Source of the DNA: Papaver somniferum
Lineage: Eukaryota; Streptophyta; Magnoliopsida; Ranunculales; Papaveraceae
Assembly: GCF_003573695.1 (NCBI RefSeq)
Contig: NC_039358.1
Location: forward strand, 9,342,326 to 9,406,325
Direction: 5' to 3'
DNA: 64,000 bases
Part shown: piece after piece, positions 32,621 to 43,827 of the stretch
How positions within the stretch are numbered: position 1 is the stretch's first letter
How the letters are laid out: each line of letters opens with the position of its first letter
Program-made: the position numbers and the translations under genes
The notes under the pieces: generated by a model
Told to the model about the DNA's origin: nothing
The model's database searches: none
Seen by the model: only the letters and a program-made list of their open reading frames with translations

Positions 32621-33300
32621 AGAAGATTCATTAAAATCAACAACTAGAAGAATAAGTTATCGCTTTGTTCCATATCTCTCTTCTTCGATTCAAAGGTAAA
32701 TCATCATCACAAGTTTTCTATTTATCAGATTTTCTAATTAATGGGTTCTTGTATACCCTTTGATTTTTGATCAATTAACGATTTTAGAGCTGATTGATCT
32801 TGTTTCTGATTTATGTTATTTTTTTGAAGCGACGACGGAAACCTAAAATCCAGAACACAGATTTCTCTTAAGACAACATCAGCAATGGCCGACGATGACC
32901 AGGATATGGGTAATATAGGGTAACTCTTTTCTATTGTTTTTATCGACTTTCCCCAAAATTTTCGATTGGGGTTTCCAATTTTGTGTTCTAAATCTTTTTT
33001 AAGTTTTTGTGCTTAATTTAGTTATTCCCTTTCAAATCATTGATTATAATCTTTACAGAAACTAATTCTTTGGGTTAGAAATCCTTGATTTTATTTTGTA
33101 TAGATACTGTGGGTGAATTCTCCAATGGGTTGTTGTTTTTTTTCTGGTTTTGCCAGAGAAAAGCGAGTAGTAGATTAATGTCGAATTCTGATAAAAGCCA
33201 CGCGTTGTTTATGATACTACAGGCACTCTATGAAGGGCCATATATGATGGCTGCTCACAAGTTGGCTTCTTTCGAATCTTTACTACGCTTTTGAGAGGTT
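32540..33300 (+). pseudogene. Possible captured gene 5' end (leader, introns, short first coding exon)
   Basis: A TC-rich leader ends CAAAG|GTAAATC (32693-32700), a good donor site. An acceptor TTTTTTTGAAG precedes an ATG at 32885 followed by Asp-rich codons (MADDDQDM), then another donor GGGTAATATAG. I could not trace a longer protein. The gene-like 5' end inside a CACTA element suggests capture of host exons or the element's own TNP-like transcript; which one is not decided. Confidence 0.3.
32580..32616. repeat. (TC)n microsatellite in a 5'-UTR-like stretch
   Basis: About 15 TC units, inside a sequence that reads like a plant gene leader. Confidence 0.9.
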
Positions 33301-34142
33301 TTTGATATTGTGTGTTTGATTTGTTCTTGTTTTTGTTTTGAACAGGTTTGAGCAATAATCTGGTATTTACATTAATATTAGGAAGCAAAGGTAGTTAGAG
33401 GCAGGTAATTTCTTGCAAATCATGCATCCGATTTATGTGTTGGATACTGCTATTATTACTGATTGCAAATGCTGTTATGGATGCTGATTGCAAATTGTAT
33501 TGGAATCTTTTAGGAAGGAGATTGAGAAGTCTATAAATTTATTGGTGTAGGAATTGAAGGTTTTTAAGACGTTCGGCGAATAGTTGTATGCGGATATGAC
33601 TGGACTCTTAGGGTTTGAGAACTTCTGGTATATGAACTAATGTAAAAAGCCTTGTGCATATCTCTCTTTTTGTCTAGTGCAGGCAGTTGAATAGTGTAAT
33701 GTCCGATTATTGTGTAGGGAAAATGTGCATTTTAAGATGTTTGTCGGTGTGCAGGTAGCTGGTGATTTATTCATTCAGTTTGTCTCTTAGATATATATTC
33801 TTCTTTTCTTATTAATCCAATACAATTACTTCTAAAGTTTAAAAAATGCAATCTTAACTTTCGTTGCTAGTTTTTTAATATTTTGAACAGGAAACTTAGG
33901 AAACCTTATGTACATAGTATTCCCTGCAATCTGTCTTGAGAAAGGAAGTCCATTTGGCCACAGTGGTAGTTATTGCAGCAGTGTTGGACTCGCACATGCA
34001 TCATTATGGATGTCGCTAAGTAAATTGTGTAGCCGGACACTTCTGTTAACACTAGTACCTAGGGGAGTATATTTTTTTTTGGCTAACTAAAATGACATAT
34101 CCGAACTATATTCACAGTTTATGTTTCACCTTATTTATTGCA
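33301..34142. other. CACTA interior, no gene recognised
   Basis: Short frames only (for example 33908-34090, 60 codons) without motifs. Splice-like pyrimidine tracts occur but no consistent exon chain was found. Confidence 0.4.
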
Positions 34143-34400
34143 AGCTAGTGGTGGTGGCGACTTGTAGTAGCATAGGGATGGTACTGGAGATGGTGGTGGT
34201 GACTTGTATTAAGGTGGTGATACTGGAGATGGTGGTGGTAAGTTGTAGTAGTTCTGGGTTGGTACTGGTGATGGTAGTGGTGACTTGTAATAGCAAGAAG
34301 TAGGTTCTATAGATGGCGGTGGGGTGGTGATTTCTAGCTGTATGTGGCAGGTGTGGGAGGTGGTGGGGGTGGTGACTTGTAGTACAATGGATTTGGTACT
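34143..34400 (+). repeat. Degenerate ~40-bp GGTGGTGACTTGTAGTA tandem repeat
   Basis: About six imperfect units of roughly 40 bp, each containing GGTGGTGGTGACTTGTA and most also GGTACTGGAGAT. It lies inside the CACTA element. Confidence 0.8.
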
Positions 34401-35744
34401 GTAGATATTATGACTTTGATTGTCGCGAAAAAAAATTGTGCTGGAAATTTAAGATGTTTATGCAATTTATTTCATCACTCTTATGTTATGATGGATACCT
34501 ATGTATACTGTATTTACATATAATCACTAAATATGTTCATCATTTTCTCCCTTGCTAACTCCTTTTTGTAGGGGATTTTTTTTTATATAAATATTAAATG
34601 TGTTCTTCTTTTTTTCCTACTATCTGTAATCATTGGGTTATATGTGCAGATCTTTGGCTCAATGTTATGAAGACTGATGAAAAAAATTGCTAGTCAAGGT
34701 ATTACTAGCACAAGTAATTTGGTAGTCAATGTATGTTTCTATCTCCTTGTGTCTCCACATCCTCATTCCTTGTCCAGCACTTGATATATAATCATACTCT
34801 TTGTTTAAAACTTGTTGGAATCAACATGTTAGTCTGTGGGCTCTTTTTTCGGTATCTCTTAGTACCTTATCACTTACTTTACTTTTGTTTACTTTGGCAG
34901 GGTTCAGAATAGCTGCTGAATGTGCACTGAAGATCTCTCTTTACAATACAATTGCAATTCAGAAGCTGAAATGGATAAATAGCAGCATCAGAAGAACCAG
35001 TGTGCAAGTGTTGGTTTGCTTTCAGGTTCTGGTAGGAGAATAAGTTTCCGGCACTGATTTTGCAGAACTCTAGCCATCTCTGGTGGTGTCTAATCAAGTT
35101 TAATGAACAACTGAAAAAGAGGGCATCGGGTAATTAACCATTACAGTTTCTTCCATTTTGTTGCAATAGAGGTACTAAGTTGTATCAGTACTCAATATTG
35201 TGTGTTAGTTGTTGTCTTGTCTTATGAAATCCAACAGGTTCAAATGTTTTGGTGATATATGTTATGCAAGAGTTTGTGAAACTCTATTTCTAAATCCATT
35301 GTTTTCTTGCTTGCAGACGAAGCAGTTATCAGGGTTGTTGAGGACAAACAGATATTGAATAAAGAAACAAGTGGATTCAGGTAATTTTATTGGTATATAT
35401 GCCGGAACTCTTAGATTTTTAGATGAGAAAAGAGTCATCTGCTTGTACCTAGCAGTTATGAATCATCTGATAGTTGAACACACCATGAACCTAAGTATCA
35501 TTGAACAAATCGATTAACATATATAATTATTCGAACAGTGTTTGCTTCTTTCGAATGTAGAATGAATGTTTGAATCAATATTTGAATGACTTCTTTTGAA
35601 TGAAAAATGAATGTTTGAATTGGATTGAATTGAATTGAATGACGAAAATTCCAAGAGATACGGTACTTGCAAGGCAAAATAAATGGGGTGGGAATCAATT
35701 TTGACAGGGTCAATGAAGCCTGGCCTTTTCTTTTTCCTTGTTAC
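34401..35744. other. CACTA interior, no gene recognised
   Basis: AT-rich. Frames at 34801-35043 (+) and 35498-35849 (-) show no motif. A small repeat of TTCTTTTGAATG/GAATGAATGTTTGAAT lies at 35547-35620. Confidence 0.4.
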
Positions 35745-36024
35745 AAAAAAATTAGTAACGGCAAAAGGTGTTACTAAATTTTTACCAGGATAATTGGAAT
35801 CGGTCAACGTTGACCTTGTCAAAATATTCGTATCCCTATTAATTTTCAATTGGTAACGGCTTGGTTTCCATTACGAAAACAATTACAACCTCAGATTAGT
35901 AACGGCGACATGCCCGTTACGAAAATTGGCTACACCCTCTTTTGTAACGACTGATTCATGTTACAACCTCATTTAGTAACCGAAATAGAGAGTTACTCAA
36001 TGCAAAAAAAGGTGCAGTGTAGTG
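35745..36024. repeat. Right subterminal repeat cluster of the CACTA element
   Basis: About ten GTAAC/GTTAC motifs, including TAGTAACGGC at 35753 and 35895 and TTGGTAACGGC near 35850, mirror those at the left end. Confidence 0.82.
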
Positions 36025-36259
36025 GCGGAGGTGGTGACGGCCGGAGAGAGAGAACAGATGCAGAAATTCTTTGGATATGAAATGAAATAAGAAATCACGA
36101 GATAAGTCGACTGATTTAGAAAGAGTATTTGTGGGTTTATGATTTAACGGGGTTCCTTTCTGGATGAGGAGGGGTATAATTATTGGTGGATAAGGGTACT
36201 TATGAAGCCCATGAAAAAAGGGGGTATTTTGGTTACTCTGATATGAAATTTTATAGGTA

Positions 36260-37130
36260 ATCAGAAGATCATATGCATACATTAGATGAATTATGGGAGG
36301 TGCTTTTTGTGATATGTTAAGTCCTGGAACTAATTTTTGGTTTTGAAGGTTTCCCAGGTTTGTAGATAGGATTTCTGCACATATGATAAAAATATAGGAA
36401 GATAGTGGGTCTCCTTGTCTGATACCTCTGGTTGGGGTGATGTATCCATGGTGTACCATTTATATTGATTGAATATGTAACTGTTGTGATGCATAGCATA
36501 ATGTAGTCTATAAAGGCTGATGGGAATCCAAGTTTTGTAAAGGAGGTTTTGATGAATCCCCAGTCTAGGCTGTCATAGGCTTTTTGGATGTCTAGTTTTA
36601 GAGCTATTTTTGGTTCTTTAGTGGATTTCGAGGTTCTAATATGATGGAATAGTTCTCCAGCAATTTCTATATTGTCGTGCATTGATCTTTGCGGTACAAA
36701 AGCACTTTGGAAGGGGCTTATTAAAAAGGGGAGAATAGGTCTAATTCGGTTGACCAAATTTTTTGAGCTGATTTTATATGTGACGTTACAAAGTCCAATT
36801 GGTCTGAATTGTGAAGGTTTTGAAGGGTGGTCGACTTTAGGTATTAGTGTTATGTTTGTGTGATTCATGAGAGGGTGCATATTAAGATTACTAAAGAAAA
36901 CTTTAACCATTTCTATCAATTGAGGGTGGGTTGTTTCCCACAAAACTTTTTGAAACTTACTTGTATAGCCATTTGGATCCGGACCACTTTCGGAATTTAT
37001 GGAGAATAGTGCTTGTTTGATTTCTACTGTAGTGACTTCCTTTGTAAGTAGGTCTGATTGTCTAGGAGTCAATCGAGGTATGATATTTGTAAAAAGATCT
37101 TCATTTATTTCTGTAGGCAGGGCCGTATAC
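36260..37130 (-). pseudogene. LINE ORF2 part: reverse transcriptase fingers and palm
   Basis: The open frame 37072-36317 contains GPDPNGYTSKFQK, ITLIPKVDHPSKPSQFRPI, SPFQSAFVPQRSMHDNI and KLDIQKAYDSLDWGF (first catalytic Asp). The next frame adds GIRQGDPLSSYIF and the catalytic box, which reads YAYDLL instead of the usual YADDLL (36267-36284), a change of one catalytic Asp to Tyr. Together with a frameshift near 36430 this makes the RT inactive. Confidence 0.9.
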
Positions 37131-37755
37131 TATTGAGAATAGTGATCCATAATGAGTTGAACTACGTCTTCTTTTTTGCTAATCCAGTTGTTTTGTGTGT
37201 TTTGTAGATGTTGTATATTATTACAAGCTCTGTGAATGGTCGCTTCAGTATGTAAAAATGTTGTGTTGAGATCATCTGATTGGAGCCATTGAATTCTATA
37301 TCTTTGTTGCTAGTACGTCGCATAACATTGTAATATTTCTTCATGCTCTATTCTCAGTTGTTTTTCTTGAATCAGCCAGAGTTCCATATCTGAGTCGGTT
37401 AGGGATGCACGCTGGTGTTGGGCGTGTTTTATCTTGGCTTTTGATTTCTTGATCTTAGTTGGTAGGTGGCCAAAAGTTTCTTTGTTCCATTCTAAGAGAG
37501 TTTGTCCAGTTGTAATAAGCAATAGTTGGAGGTTGAGTGTAGGTTCATTATCGTTGTTGATCCCAAGATGATTCGACTATTTGCTTGAGTTGTTGGTGAG
37601 AGATCCAAAGGTGTTCGAATTTTTAGTTTTTTGTTCCTTGCCAGTCCATTGCTTTCTTTTGAAGAAATATTGGGGCATGATCAGATGCTATTCTTGGAAG
37701 GTGAGTAACTGCCGCATGGGGATTTGTTGTTCGCCACATTTGGTTTGCTAAAGCC
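37131..37755 (-). pseudogene. LINE ORF2 linker between endonuclease and RT
   Basis: The frame 37522-37310 (WNKETFGHLPTKIKKSKAKI) is the usual helical linker of plant L1 ORF2; the other parts are frame-broken. Confidence 0.75.
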
Positions 37756-38359
37756 CTATCTAATCTTTCTAAGATATTTTCTTACCCCACTTGGTTGTTT
37801 GTCCAAGTGTATGGGTCTTTTCGGAATCCTAACTCTATAAAACCCATCTGGTCCATCAAAGTGAGGAGAGGTTGAGATTGAGCATATGTAACTTCCGTCC
37901 CTCTTTTTTTCTCCGATTGATTTAGGACGTCGTTGAAGTCTCCTATTAACATCCATGGGGTAGATGGATTGATATTGTCGAAGATTTTTGGAAATTCTTT
38001 CCAAATTTTTTTCCTTATATCTGGATGTGAAGGGCCGTAGATACCCGTGAAGAACCATGGTTGTTCTGGAAGTGGTGGCGTAACTTTTGTGTGGATGAAA
38101 TTTTGAGATTGAAGTAGTATTTGGATATTTAAGTTATCTTCCCACATTAATCATAGTCCTCCTCTCCTTCCAATTTTTGGGACGTTGACATAATTGTTGA
38201 ATTGAAGTGATTGAGATAATATTATTATGTATTGATCGTTAGCTAGAGTTTCAGTGAGAAATAGGATGCTAGGCTTGTGAAGTGAAACTAGTCCTTTCAA
38301 ATATTGAATAGAGGGTTGAAGGTTTATGCCTTAACAATTCCAAGAGAGAATAGTCACGC
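37756..38359 (-). pseudogene. LINE ORF2 part: endonuclease domain
   Basis: Starts near 38359 with an ILSWNC motif, whose next codon is a stop (TAA) in place of the usual Gln or Arg. It continues with WFFTGIYGPSHPDIRK, MLIGDFNDVLN (catalytic GDFND) and FRKDPYTWTN. In the family it nicks target DNA to prime reverse transcription. Stops near 38335 and 38160, and a frame change near 37790, show decay. Confidence 0.88.
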
Positions 38360-39870
38360 TTTTAAAGGATGAGTTAGTCTGACTGGGTTTTGCAGTCCAA
38401 GGGATGTGAGAAGTTTAATGGCGGATTGATATTAGATTCAAATGGGCCTTTTTGAGAAGATGGGATACGTATGTTTAAGTTGGCTTTTAAGAGAAGAGAA
38501 TAGTTTTGGTGATAGTTAGGAGATGTCACTGTTCTACCATAATATGATTAGGAGATCAAACAAAAGGGTTTTTAAAAGAGTTGTTTGAGGCAAAAATATG
38601 GAAACTTTAGCTTGTAAAAATACACAGAGTTAGACAGAGAAAAGTGTAAGATTTGTCAACAGGCCTAAAGGAAAATTAAAACCAGCAAATTCAAGAGTAC
38701 GATACAGACAACAAAATTCAAAAGAATGGCACAGAGTTGTTAAGTATATGTTGGGAACTCGGATGAATAGATTCCATAAAACAACACAGTTTTAGGTTAT
38801 AGAAAACTGAAGCTTGTATAAATACACAGAGAAGTATATGATTGTCAACAAGCCTTAAGGAGTTAAATACAGTAAATTCAAGAGTAAAATTCAGACCGCA
38901 AAATTCAATAGTATAACACAGAGCTGAGTAGTAAATGTTAGGTACTTATAAAAAAAGATTCTAGAAAAACAGCACAGTTTGAGGTTATACATACAATCAA
39001 AAATAAATCCGGTAGACTTAAGATGATATTATGTTTCAGAATGTGGATAAACTTGATAGAATACTAGGGACTGAAATGAAATAGTCTAAAAGGAGGTAAT
39101 CTCAAGAAATCTTAAACCAGTGAGGAATTACAGGGTTACACAGATAAAAGAACTAACAGTCGAAGAAACTCAAGGATAATTAATGGAAATGACAGAAATT
39201 CTAAAACCAGACCATCAAGGGAGAATTGGTCTTATCTAATGTGTCGATAATTCTAAGAGTTTGGAGTAATTCAAGTAATGTAAACCAAAAGTGCTAATAC
39301 AGGGCCAACCAAATCAGTACAGCATCAGATAGAATAAAGTTCAATGTAAGATTAAGGAATTCAAAGAACTTAAGCAGGCAGACTAAATGGCAGGGGAATG
39401 GCTCTTAACTTAAGTGTTATGCAGACTGTAATATCTAAGTGGCAGAATATAAAGAGTACATATATGCATACAGAATCATGAATTAGCTATATATATGAGG
39501 ACATACAAACAAATTGAGCAAGCAAAAAAGGTGTAAACCACCAGCTCATCCTAGACAGAAACTGGAAAACCTAGCAAGCATATTATACAAGTGATATGGA
39601 GTATTAACACAGTGGACCAAAAAATGATTAAAAGACTAGCAAGCACACTATACTTAAAAAGGGTTATAAACAGAGTGAACCAAAAGATAAATGATATCCA
39701 CCGGCCCTTGTATGTCTTTGTTGTTTTGGGTATGTCTGACAGAGGTGGATGTTGGTGTTGTCATTACTGAAAGTTTGCAGGTGATGCAGTATAAGGCTGT
39801 GTGGGATTGTCTTCAATTGTTGTAGAACTGAATGTGACAATGATGGAGTTGATAGATGGCGAACATGTCT
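38360..39870 (-). other. LINE region between ORF1 and ORF2, no conserved domain
   Basis: AT-rich with many stops. I see only short frames without motif, plus a loose direct repeat of a stretch with AACACAGTTTTAGGTTATAG (about 38780) and AGCACAGTTTGAGGTTATAC (about 38971). It may be ORF1-ORF2 spacer or an additional insertion. Confidence 0.5.
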
Positions 39871-40975
39871 AAAGCTCCAAACTATCAAGCTTGAACTTTT
39901 TAGCCGGCTGATAGACATTAATCCATTGTTCAAGTTCTTCATTAGTGACTGATCTTGAAAAATCTACTGCTGAAGAAGAGCTTATGCCTGTATTGTTAAG
40001 AAAAGTTTGCTGCTCAGGGTTGAGTCTCTTTATGGCAGGGCTTGGCAAGTCACAGTCTGAAATGAGTTCTGATCCTCTATGTCGGATACAAGGAAAATTG
40101 TAGGACTGAAAGGTTGTTGTATCTCATAAGGTTGAGATGGTGAATGAGATATCATTTCAGAGCTAAGAGTCTCAAAGGTGTCGCTTTCTTCAACTAGCCA
40201 AGGTTCTGAAATGGATCTTGAAGAGTTTGAGGAGGTGCTGGAGTGAAAACCATTTTGCCTATAACCCTCATCAATGAAGAAAGAGATCTCGGACCTGTCT
40301 TGATCTGAGATAGCATGAGATTCAACAGGGGTTGAAACACAGTCACTCCAATCTGTGTCAGGTTCTTCAATGTCCACATTGTGCAGCATCTCTTGAAAAT
40401 AGTCATCATCATATTCGGGTTCTATAAAAGGACCAAGATCATGAATATTAGCTTGTAGAGGTACTTGTGGTGGATCTTGTAGCAGCAACTTTTGGTGGTT
40501 GAGCAGGTAAACCTCAATGCAGTTTTGGTGCTCATGTCCTAGTCTGTGACAATGTCTACAAAATAATCTTGGTAGCTCTTGATAGACAAATCAATTCTGT
40601 TGACACTCCTTCGATCGTTAGGTGCAGTTGTACCAAATTGAAGTGGCTGAGTAACATCAATTCTAAGCCTAATTTTCATGGTGTTGTAACCATTATAGTG
40701 GTGAATAGGGTCATCAAAAGCTATAAGAATTCCAAAGTTTTGAGTGTTCTCTATGACATTGAGGATTCTTGTTTGCTCAGGGTAAAGCTATGAGTGTTCT
40801 CTAATCAGACCATACCCCCAAACTTTTAAAGACTACATCTTATAGGCCCGGTGGATAAAGGGTTTTAGCTAAAAGAAATCTTGAAAACCATGGAAGATGA
40901 TTTTGAGTTTAGGATTGTAGAAGGATTTGATTTTGGTTTTGGAGAAGGGTGAGTTGAAATAATTGAAAATATCAT
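39871..40975 (-). pseudogene. LINE ORF1: RNA-binding protein with CCHC zinc knuckle
   Basis: On the minus strand, a DUF4283-like region (FHGFQDFF, IRLRIDVTQPLQFGT) leads to a zinc knuckle CRHCHRLGHEHQNC (C-x2-C-x4-H-x4-C, 40519-40560). An acidic, Ser-rich C-terminal half follows (open frame 40488-40030). The last 60 residues continue in another frame to about 39871. Stops near 40810-40880 and frame changes near 40560 and 40050 break it. In the family, ORF1 packages the LINE RNA. Confidence 0.85.
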
Positions 40976-41440
40976 AAACTATTTATTGTTATTCTAATCT
41001 CAAATTAAAACATTTTGTAACTTTTGTAGTATCTTGGATGTTTTGGCCGACGTTGTACTGTTATTATTTGTCCTCTGAACAACAAGATTCTGGCTCCGCC
41101 ACTCGTCCCTGTAATAATTTATCTGTCTAAGAATTCGTGATGCAGTTGAACTACCACATGGGCCTAATTTCAAGAGCACGTTTCCAATAATGCCGAAACT
41201 TGTTTTCAACTGCATATAACTTTTTTATTTTCATCAATTATTGGAGCAGTCACTCTTAGTCATAAATATATATCATAATCAATATTGAACAATTTTTCGA
41301 ATTGCTTTCAGTATTTGGCTAGTTGGTACTTGGTAATAAAATTGTTTATCCCGGTTGGCTAAAAATGTTCAGTTGAAAGCATATTTTACTAATCTATTAG
41401 ATTGTTTCGGACCTGATGATACAAAGTCACCTATCACATA
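40976..41440. other. Intergenic stretch, no gene recognised
   Basis: A 71-codon minus-strand frame at 41000-41215 has no motif and no support beyond being open. Otherwise AT-rich. Confidence 0.5.
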
Positions 41441-41853
41441 AGAGCTTTTCCAATGGTCAGTGTGTGCTTCCTATGTGGCAATATAAATAAGACATCCCCG
41501 AACTGTTTTTTCTTAAAATTAGGGAGAAAAAAAATCCATCTCCAACGGTATTGCATGTAACCCCTTCATTTAATTAGTATAATTTTTATTTTTCATAATT
41601 AAGATTTTGCTAAAGCTAAAAATTGTTAGTTAATATAATAAAGTCAATTCGATTAATTAAAAGCTGAGTAGGATGGTAGATAATGTCAAGAGGAATGTCT
41701 AAAACTTGACATTCTCCTTGACATTGTCTACTCAAAGTCATCTATACATTGGTTTAAGACATCATGGTTGGAGAATGATTTTAGAGAAAATAGATGTGTA
41801 TCCTAGGTGGATTTTAACATTTATCTCCACACACATGACATTGGAGAAACTTT
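41441..41853. mobile_element. MITE with imperfect ~26-bp inverted ends and internal hairpin
   Basis: The left end GAGCTTTTCCAATGGTCAGT (41442) and the right end, read inverse, AGTTTCTCCAATGTCATGTG, form imperfect inverted repeats of the plant gag-CWTCTCCAATGG hAT/MITE type. The interior contains a near-perfect hairpin (41676-41699 with 41708-41731). It is about 410 bp and has no coding capacity. The target duplication is unclear. Confidence 0.65.
41676..41731. repeat. 24-bp inverted repeat with 8-base loop
   Basis: GTAGATAATGTCAAGAGGAA and on to 41699, against its inverse at 41708-41731, with three mismatches. It lies inside the MITE. Confidence 0.85.
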
Positions 41854-42630
41854 AAACAAAGTAATTGTAAATAAAAGATCTTGAAGGATCTTGCGGATAT
41901 TGTATTAAACTAAGCAGATTTTTACCTCTGATGTTAATTAGGCCGACCAAGCGAAGCGATGGAGGATTCTATATATGGTGATTTTGTGTCAATGTGGGAC
42001 ATGATTTTTCTTTTCCATTTTGACATAAAAAGATTGCATTTGGTGTCCCAATTTTTTTGGTTGGGTATCTGAAAATGTCACTATGTCCCTCCCTTTTATT
42101 CCAATTACTATAACTTCTTATGTATCCTATTTTTTCAGAGGTATAAATGGAAAACAAACTAGAATATAACATATCTAAAAATATGTGCCTTGTAATTTTA
42201 CAAATTTTATCTCGTTGGAAAGCTTTTAAATAAATCTACGCAATGAGTACAAACAACAATATCAAAGTTAGAGTTTTTACGAAAAAATCGGATGTGTTCA
42301 TCCTTTTAGGCATAATTTTTGAAAATTGAACGCATAACCATTATGAAAACCACCACAAAGGATGCATAACAAATTATTGCGGCCATATTTTGGTTTATGC
42401 ATCAATTAATTCTCCGTTTCAGGAAAAGTGATACTCTCACTTCGTTTCAGGAAAAGTGATACAAAATTTTGCAAGTCCGACTTCGTGCCATTATGGCGGA
42501 ACTAAATTATGAATACAAAATTTAGTTTAGAGTCAATTTTTACGGTCGGACGTTCCACCGTGGTAGCAGTCATCTAGTATTTAGTCAGTGGACTAAGTCG
42601 AAAGGTACATAACCCATATAACCGATTTAT
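41854..42630. other. Intergenic stretch with two Stowaway-like end motifs
   Basis: No gene is seen. CGTTTCAGGAAAAGTGATAC occurs at 42415-42434 and again at 42443-42462 in direct orientation. The words CTCCGTTTCAG...AAGTGATAC resemble Stowaway MITE termini, perhaps truncated nested copies. The rest is AT-rich. Confidence 0.5.
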
Positions 42631-43827
42631 TGGACAATAGTAGTTTTGTGTCTTTACAAAACATGCAATATTGTATTGTGAAAGATGTAGTTGTTTGTTT
42701 TTAGCACGATTTGCAAGGACAAAAACCAAATATTCGATGATAGTACCACATCATATAAGACAATATGATTATGACCGCTGGATCACCCAAATGGTATCCC
42801 TACTATATATGGTACCCGATCGAATAAATCATCGTTTTTAGTGTTAAAATAAAATTGATTACAATATAAAAGAGAACATGAAAAAAAAATTGACGACTTA
42901 AGTTTGTTCAGTCTAAACCTTATACATGACGTTTGTTATTAAAAATTAAAAACACGCCCAACTACGAGGGTGGAAGCGGGCGATGTGGGAAATAAATAGT
43001 ATCCAGTGATTTTGTGGTGATGGCAGGTGATGATGAGTAGTAATATATTCTTTTGATCATGTGTCATCATAAATCGGTTAACATTAAAAAGGAAACAAGA
43101 TGGGGTTGATCTTCTTACTGATAAAAGAAACTCGGTTAAAATACATGACAATCAAAAAAATACTGGAATGCCACGCTAATTGCTTAGATAAAGAGTGGAT
43201 GATATTTTTCTAGGAAGAAGATAAATATACAGTTGTGGTCTATTCAACTCAACAATTATAAATGTTTTATTAATTATTGTCTCATTAATTGCTTATAATG
43301 AATTATTAATTGATGTTTTATTATAAATGTCACTGTTTGTATCCAGAAATATTTCCAGGCACAGAACACGATTAAACTGGTGTTGTTGATGAAAACAGGG
43401 TTAATAACAAGAAATAATCAAGAATGACAGACACATGAATTTAACATGGTTCGGCAGAATACAAAGTACAGTTTGGATAACTTAGCCTAGACAAAGAGTG
43501 GATGAGATTTGTCTAGGAAGAAGATAAATCTACGGTTGTGGTCTATTCAACTTAACAATTATAAATGTTTTATTAATTACTGTCTCTTTAATTACTTATA
43601 ATTAATAATTAATTAATATTTTATTATAAATGTCCCCTTAATTAATCTCATAAATACACATTTTTATTAATGATTAATTTTACTAAAAATGGTTGTAGTG
43701 GAAGAAGTAATGGGTGGTAGAAATGGTGGCGGTTGTTTGTGAGTGGTGGAGGCGGTAACATTAGTGGTGGCGGAAGAAATAGTGGCGACAACTAATTTTT
43801 ATGGTGATGGTTATTGGTGAATAGTAG
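42631..43827 (+). repeat. 1.2 kb tandem repeat, unit 1
   Basis: Begins TGGACAATAGTAGTTTTGTG; the same start recurs at 43828 and 45026. The unit contains a doubled ~150-bp subrepeat (AAGAGTGGATGA...TTGTCTAGGAAG at about 43190 and 43495). It also contains a GGTGGCGG tract and a fragment (AATTTAACATGGTTCGGCAG) that looks like Copia LTR R-region. No gene is seen. Confidence 0.95.

Larger units (their letters stand above)
32140..36024 (+). mobile_element. CACTA-type (En/Spm-like) DNA transposon, apparently non-autonomous
   Basis: The left end reads CACTACACCATATTTGGCG (32140) and the right end is GGTGCAGTGTAGTG (to 36024), whose inverse complement is CACTACACTGCACC. Both subterminal regions are dense with a motif GTAACGG/CCGTTAC in both orientations (see separate entries), as expected for CACTA transposase binding. 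No transposase frame is seen in the 3.9 kb interior. A matching 3-bp target duplication is not visible (TAG left, GCG right), which weakens the boundary call but not the family call. Confidence 0.78.
29503..36237. mobile_element. 6.7 kb composite insertion in the LINE RT domain
   Basis: The RT open frame is interrupted just after the catalytic box (36260) and resumes at 29495, so everything between was inserted. The ends look like loose inverted repeats: GGGTAAATTTATTAAATACCC on the left, and on the right (inverse) GAGTAACCAAAATACCCCC. That recalls Mutator-type (MULE) ends. I could not find a clean 9-bp target duplication, so the class is an inference. The interior holds a CCACCA tract, a 147-bp higher-order minisatellite and a nested CACTA element. 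Confidence 0.7.
36238..40975 (-). mobile_element. LINE (L1-type), 5' part: ORF1, endonuclease, reverse transcriptase
   Basis: Continues the LINE of 27405-29502 on the other side of the insertion. On the minus strand it holds ORF1 with a CCHC knuckle, the apurinic-type endonuclease and the RT fingers and palm. Without the insertion the element is about 6.8 kb, a normal size for plant L1. Confidence 0.9.
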
